NCBI GenBank assembly: GCA_016859345.1
Contig: CM029124.1
Coordinates: 10,806,001 to 10,870,000, forward strand
Source: Istiophorus platypterus
Lineage: Eukaryota; Chordata; Actinopteri; Istiophoriformes; Istiophoridae
Reading direction: 5' to 3'
Length of the DNA: 64,000 nt
The notes beneath the pieces are model-generated. The model was not told the origin of the DNA, ran no database searches, and saw only the letters and a program-made list of their open reading frames with translations. The position numbers and the translations under genes were made by a program. Each line of letters starts with the position of its first letter. The first letter of the stretch is position 1. This document shows positions 62,101 through 64,000 of the stretch, one piece after another.

Positions 62101-63396
62101 GAGACATCATAAAATAGCAAAAAGATATGCCAATCACAACTCCCCAGGGTCTTCAAAATGGCTGGTCTTGTCTGGGGGACGTTTACAAACCCGAAGGCCT
62201 CGAAGGATTGGAACATGTCCTTTAACTCCCACACAAAACCAATTTCAAGGGCTGGCTTCTTTCACCCACGCAATATTGCAAAAAGCAGGTACAACCCTTC
62301 TCAAAATGACACAGAAAAACCATTACACGCTTTTGTTACTTCTAGGCTTCACTATTGCAACTTCCTGTTATCAGACTGTCCCGATACAATATTAAACAGT
62401 CTCCAGCTGATTCAGAATGCTATTGCGAGAGTATTGATAAGAACCAGAAAGAGAGATCATATATCTCCTGTGTCAGCTTCTCTGCATCGGCTCCCTGTGA
62501 AATCTAGAATATACAATTTAAAATCCTCCTCCTCACCTCCAGAGCCCTTAATGGCCAAGCACCATCCTATCTAAAGAGCTCATAGTACCTTATTATCCCA
62601 GTAGAACACTTTGCTCCCAGAACCCAGGCCTACTTGTGGTTCCTAGAATCCCCACAAGCAGAATGGGGAGGGGGGGCAGTTATCAGGCTCCTCTGCTGTG
62701 GAACCATCTTCCAGTTTGGGTCCGGGAGGCAGACACCATCTCCACGTTTAAGAGTCGGATATAGCTTATGGTTAGAGCCGGCTCAGCATTAGGTTGAGCC
62801 TTCCCCTCATAATGCTGCTATAGGTCTAGACTACCAGGGGACTTCCCATGATGCACGAGCTTCCCTTTCCACCACCTCATCTCTCCCAGTTCGCATTAAC
62901 GCCTCAAAAATGCTCGTTACTAACTGTCCTTCCTCTCTCTCCTGCAGTTTTGTTCTTTCTCGTCTCTCTCCTCATCCTCCTGTCGTTTTCTGTAGGTTTT
63001 TTTTCTTTGCCTCTGATGCTCCTGAGTCTGGATCCATGGTTGTAGACCATCTACTGTCCCATGAGCCCGATCAACACCCACTGCTTTAATTATTATGATT
63101 ACCGCTGTTACCATTTCATTTAGTCCTATTACTAATATTATCAGCCCTGTTAGTATAACTAGAGTGTACATAGCTATTAGTCCCATTATTGTGCTATGCT
63201 CTCTCTCCTCCCTCCTGACACCCCCCCCCCGCTCTCTGTCACCAAGTGCTGCTCATGGCGGAAATGTTGGGTGACTTTAAATAATAACTGTAAAGAGTCT
63301 GGTCTAGACCTGCTCATGAAAAGTATCCTGAGCTAACGCCTGTTATGACATGATGCTATATAAATAAAATTAAACTGCATTAAACTGAACTGAATG
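62101..63396 (+). mobile_element. 5'-truncated, decayed L2-clade LINE
   Basis: The plus-strand frame at 62158-62574 carries the C-terminal part of a non-LTR reverse transcriptase: FVTSRLHYCNFLLSDCP, LQLIQNAIARVLIRTRKRD and HISPVSASLHRLPVKSRI are hallmark words of fish L2/Rex-type LINEs. Frame-shifted remains of the following VPRTLRS-like and LWNHLP-like region run to about 62770. A long non-coding 3' UTR then ends in TGCTATATAAATAAAATTAA and a short ACTGAA-type tail at 63396. Stops and frameshifts make it inactive. Confidence 0.8.
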
Positions 63397-64000
63397 GAAA
63401 GGTATTCTGTTTTCAGAATAGTTGCTGATTATTTTTCTGTTGATCGACTAATTTAATCTCGACTCTACTCATCTCCGTGTTACTCCTGAGGTTACTGAAT
63501 AATAAACCTCTGTTTTTGGACAATTTTAGCAGGATCGATATTGGATTGCTCACTGCTTTTTTTTTTTTTTTTTTTTAAATGCCCTTGAGCATGTGCTCAT
63601 CTCAATTTATTGCCACTAGGAGGAGGTATTGCTCTTTGTTTGATGTGATGGCTGCTGGAAAAGTGGAGGGTTTTGCTCCTATTAATGAAAGCCATCAGTA
63701 AAGCAACACTATTTCTGCTGGTGCTGTCTGCCATTTACAGTTCAGCATTTTTATTGCAATTTAAAAGATTCAATTTAAAAAGCAGAATTTCTTCCTTTTA
63801 CAAATAAGTATGTATGGCAGCAAAAAACAGTATACCTTGAAAGTTTTGATCTACCAGAGCGTGTAGGTAAAACTGTTTGGCAATTGATAAAGTGTGGCGG
63901 TGAAGTTCACTTCCACAATAATATATGAATTAATATAACTTTAAACTTTGTCTTTGATTTACCAGTTCTTGTCGAGGGAATTAATGAAGATCTTAACATG
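63397..64000. other. Unannotated end of window
   Basis: AT-rich DNA with a poly-T run at about 63559-63580. I see no coding exon, RNA gene or recognisable repeat here. Confidence 0.5.

Overview
The window reads as a ray-finned (teleost) fish chromosome. The evidence is split vertebrate genes with GT-AG introns, AT-rich introns and intergenic DNA, many microsatellites, L2-type LINE remnants, and the gene order col17a1 - sfr1 - cfap43 - gsto - itprip known from vertebrates. I rebuilt exons by hand from open frame, splice sites, intron phase and remembered vertebrate orthologues. Exon edges may be off by a base or two, and no alignment was run.

Layout. (1) 65-17285, minus strand: the 5' portion of col17a1 (collagen XVII), 33 coding exons from the ATG to the first collagenous domains, running off the left edge; a probable non-coding first exon lies at 18.55-18.84 kb. 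(2) 18.84-22.85 kb: intergenic. (3) 23169-24476, plus strand: sfr1, a recombination-repair factor. (4) 24692-43758, minus strand: cfap43, complete, 38 coding exons, predicted 1658 residues. A 1.7-kb piece holding three of its exons and a LINE fragment is present twice in tandem (35439-38840). (5) 44065-47076, plus strand: an omega-class glutathione transferase, head-to-head with cfap43 across about 300 bp. (6) 48022-49602, minus strand: itprip, coding sequence in one exon, probable 5' UTR exon near 51.3-51.45 kb. (7) 52832-53644, plus strand: intronless ch25h. (8) 55924-61512, minus strand: fas (TNFRSF6), nine coding exons, death domain in the last. (9) 62.1-63.4 kb: 5'-truncated, decayed L2-clade LINE.

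The genes are independent of one another (skin hemidesmosome, DNA repair, cilium, redox and detoxification, receptor and calcium signalling, oxysterol synthesis, apoptosis). The real regulatory links are the shared divergent promoter of cfap43 and gsto, which carries an RFX X-box-like palindrome, and the convergent, probably overlapping 3' ends of sfr1 and cfap43.

The points most worth a second look are the near-identical 1.7-kb duplication in cfap43, whose second exon set is frame-broken; two coding minisatellites in col17a1, one carrying a frame conflict; two in-frame GC-AG introns; a candidate alternative first exon of col17a1; and an IRF/ISRE-type element just upstream of fas. I see no bacterial or phage feature, CRISPR array or undescribed multi-gene system.
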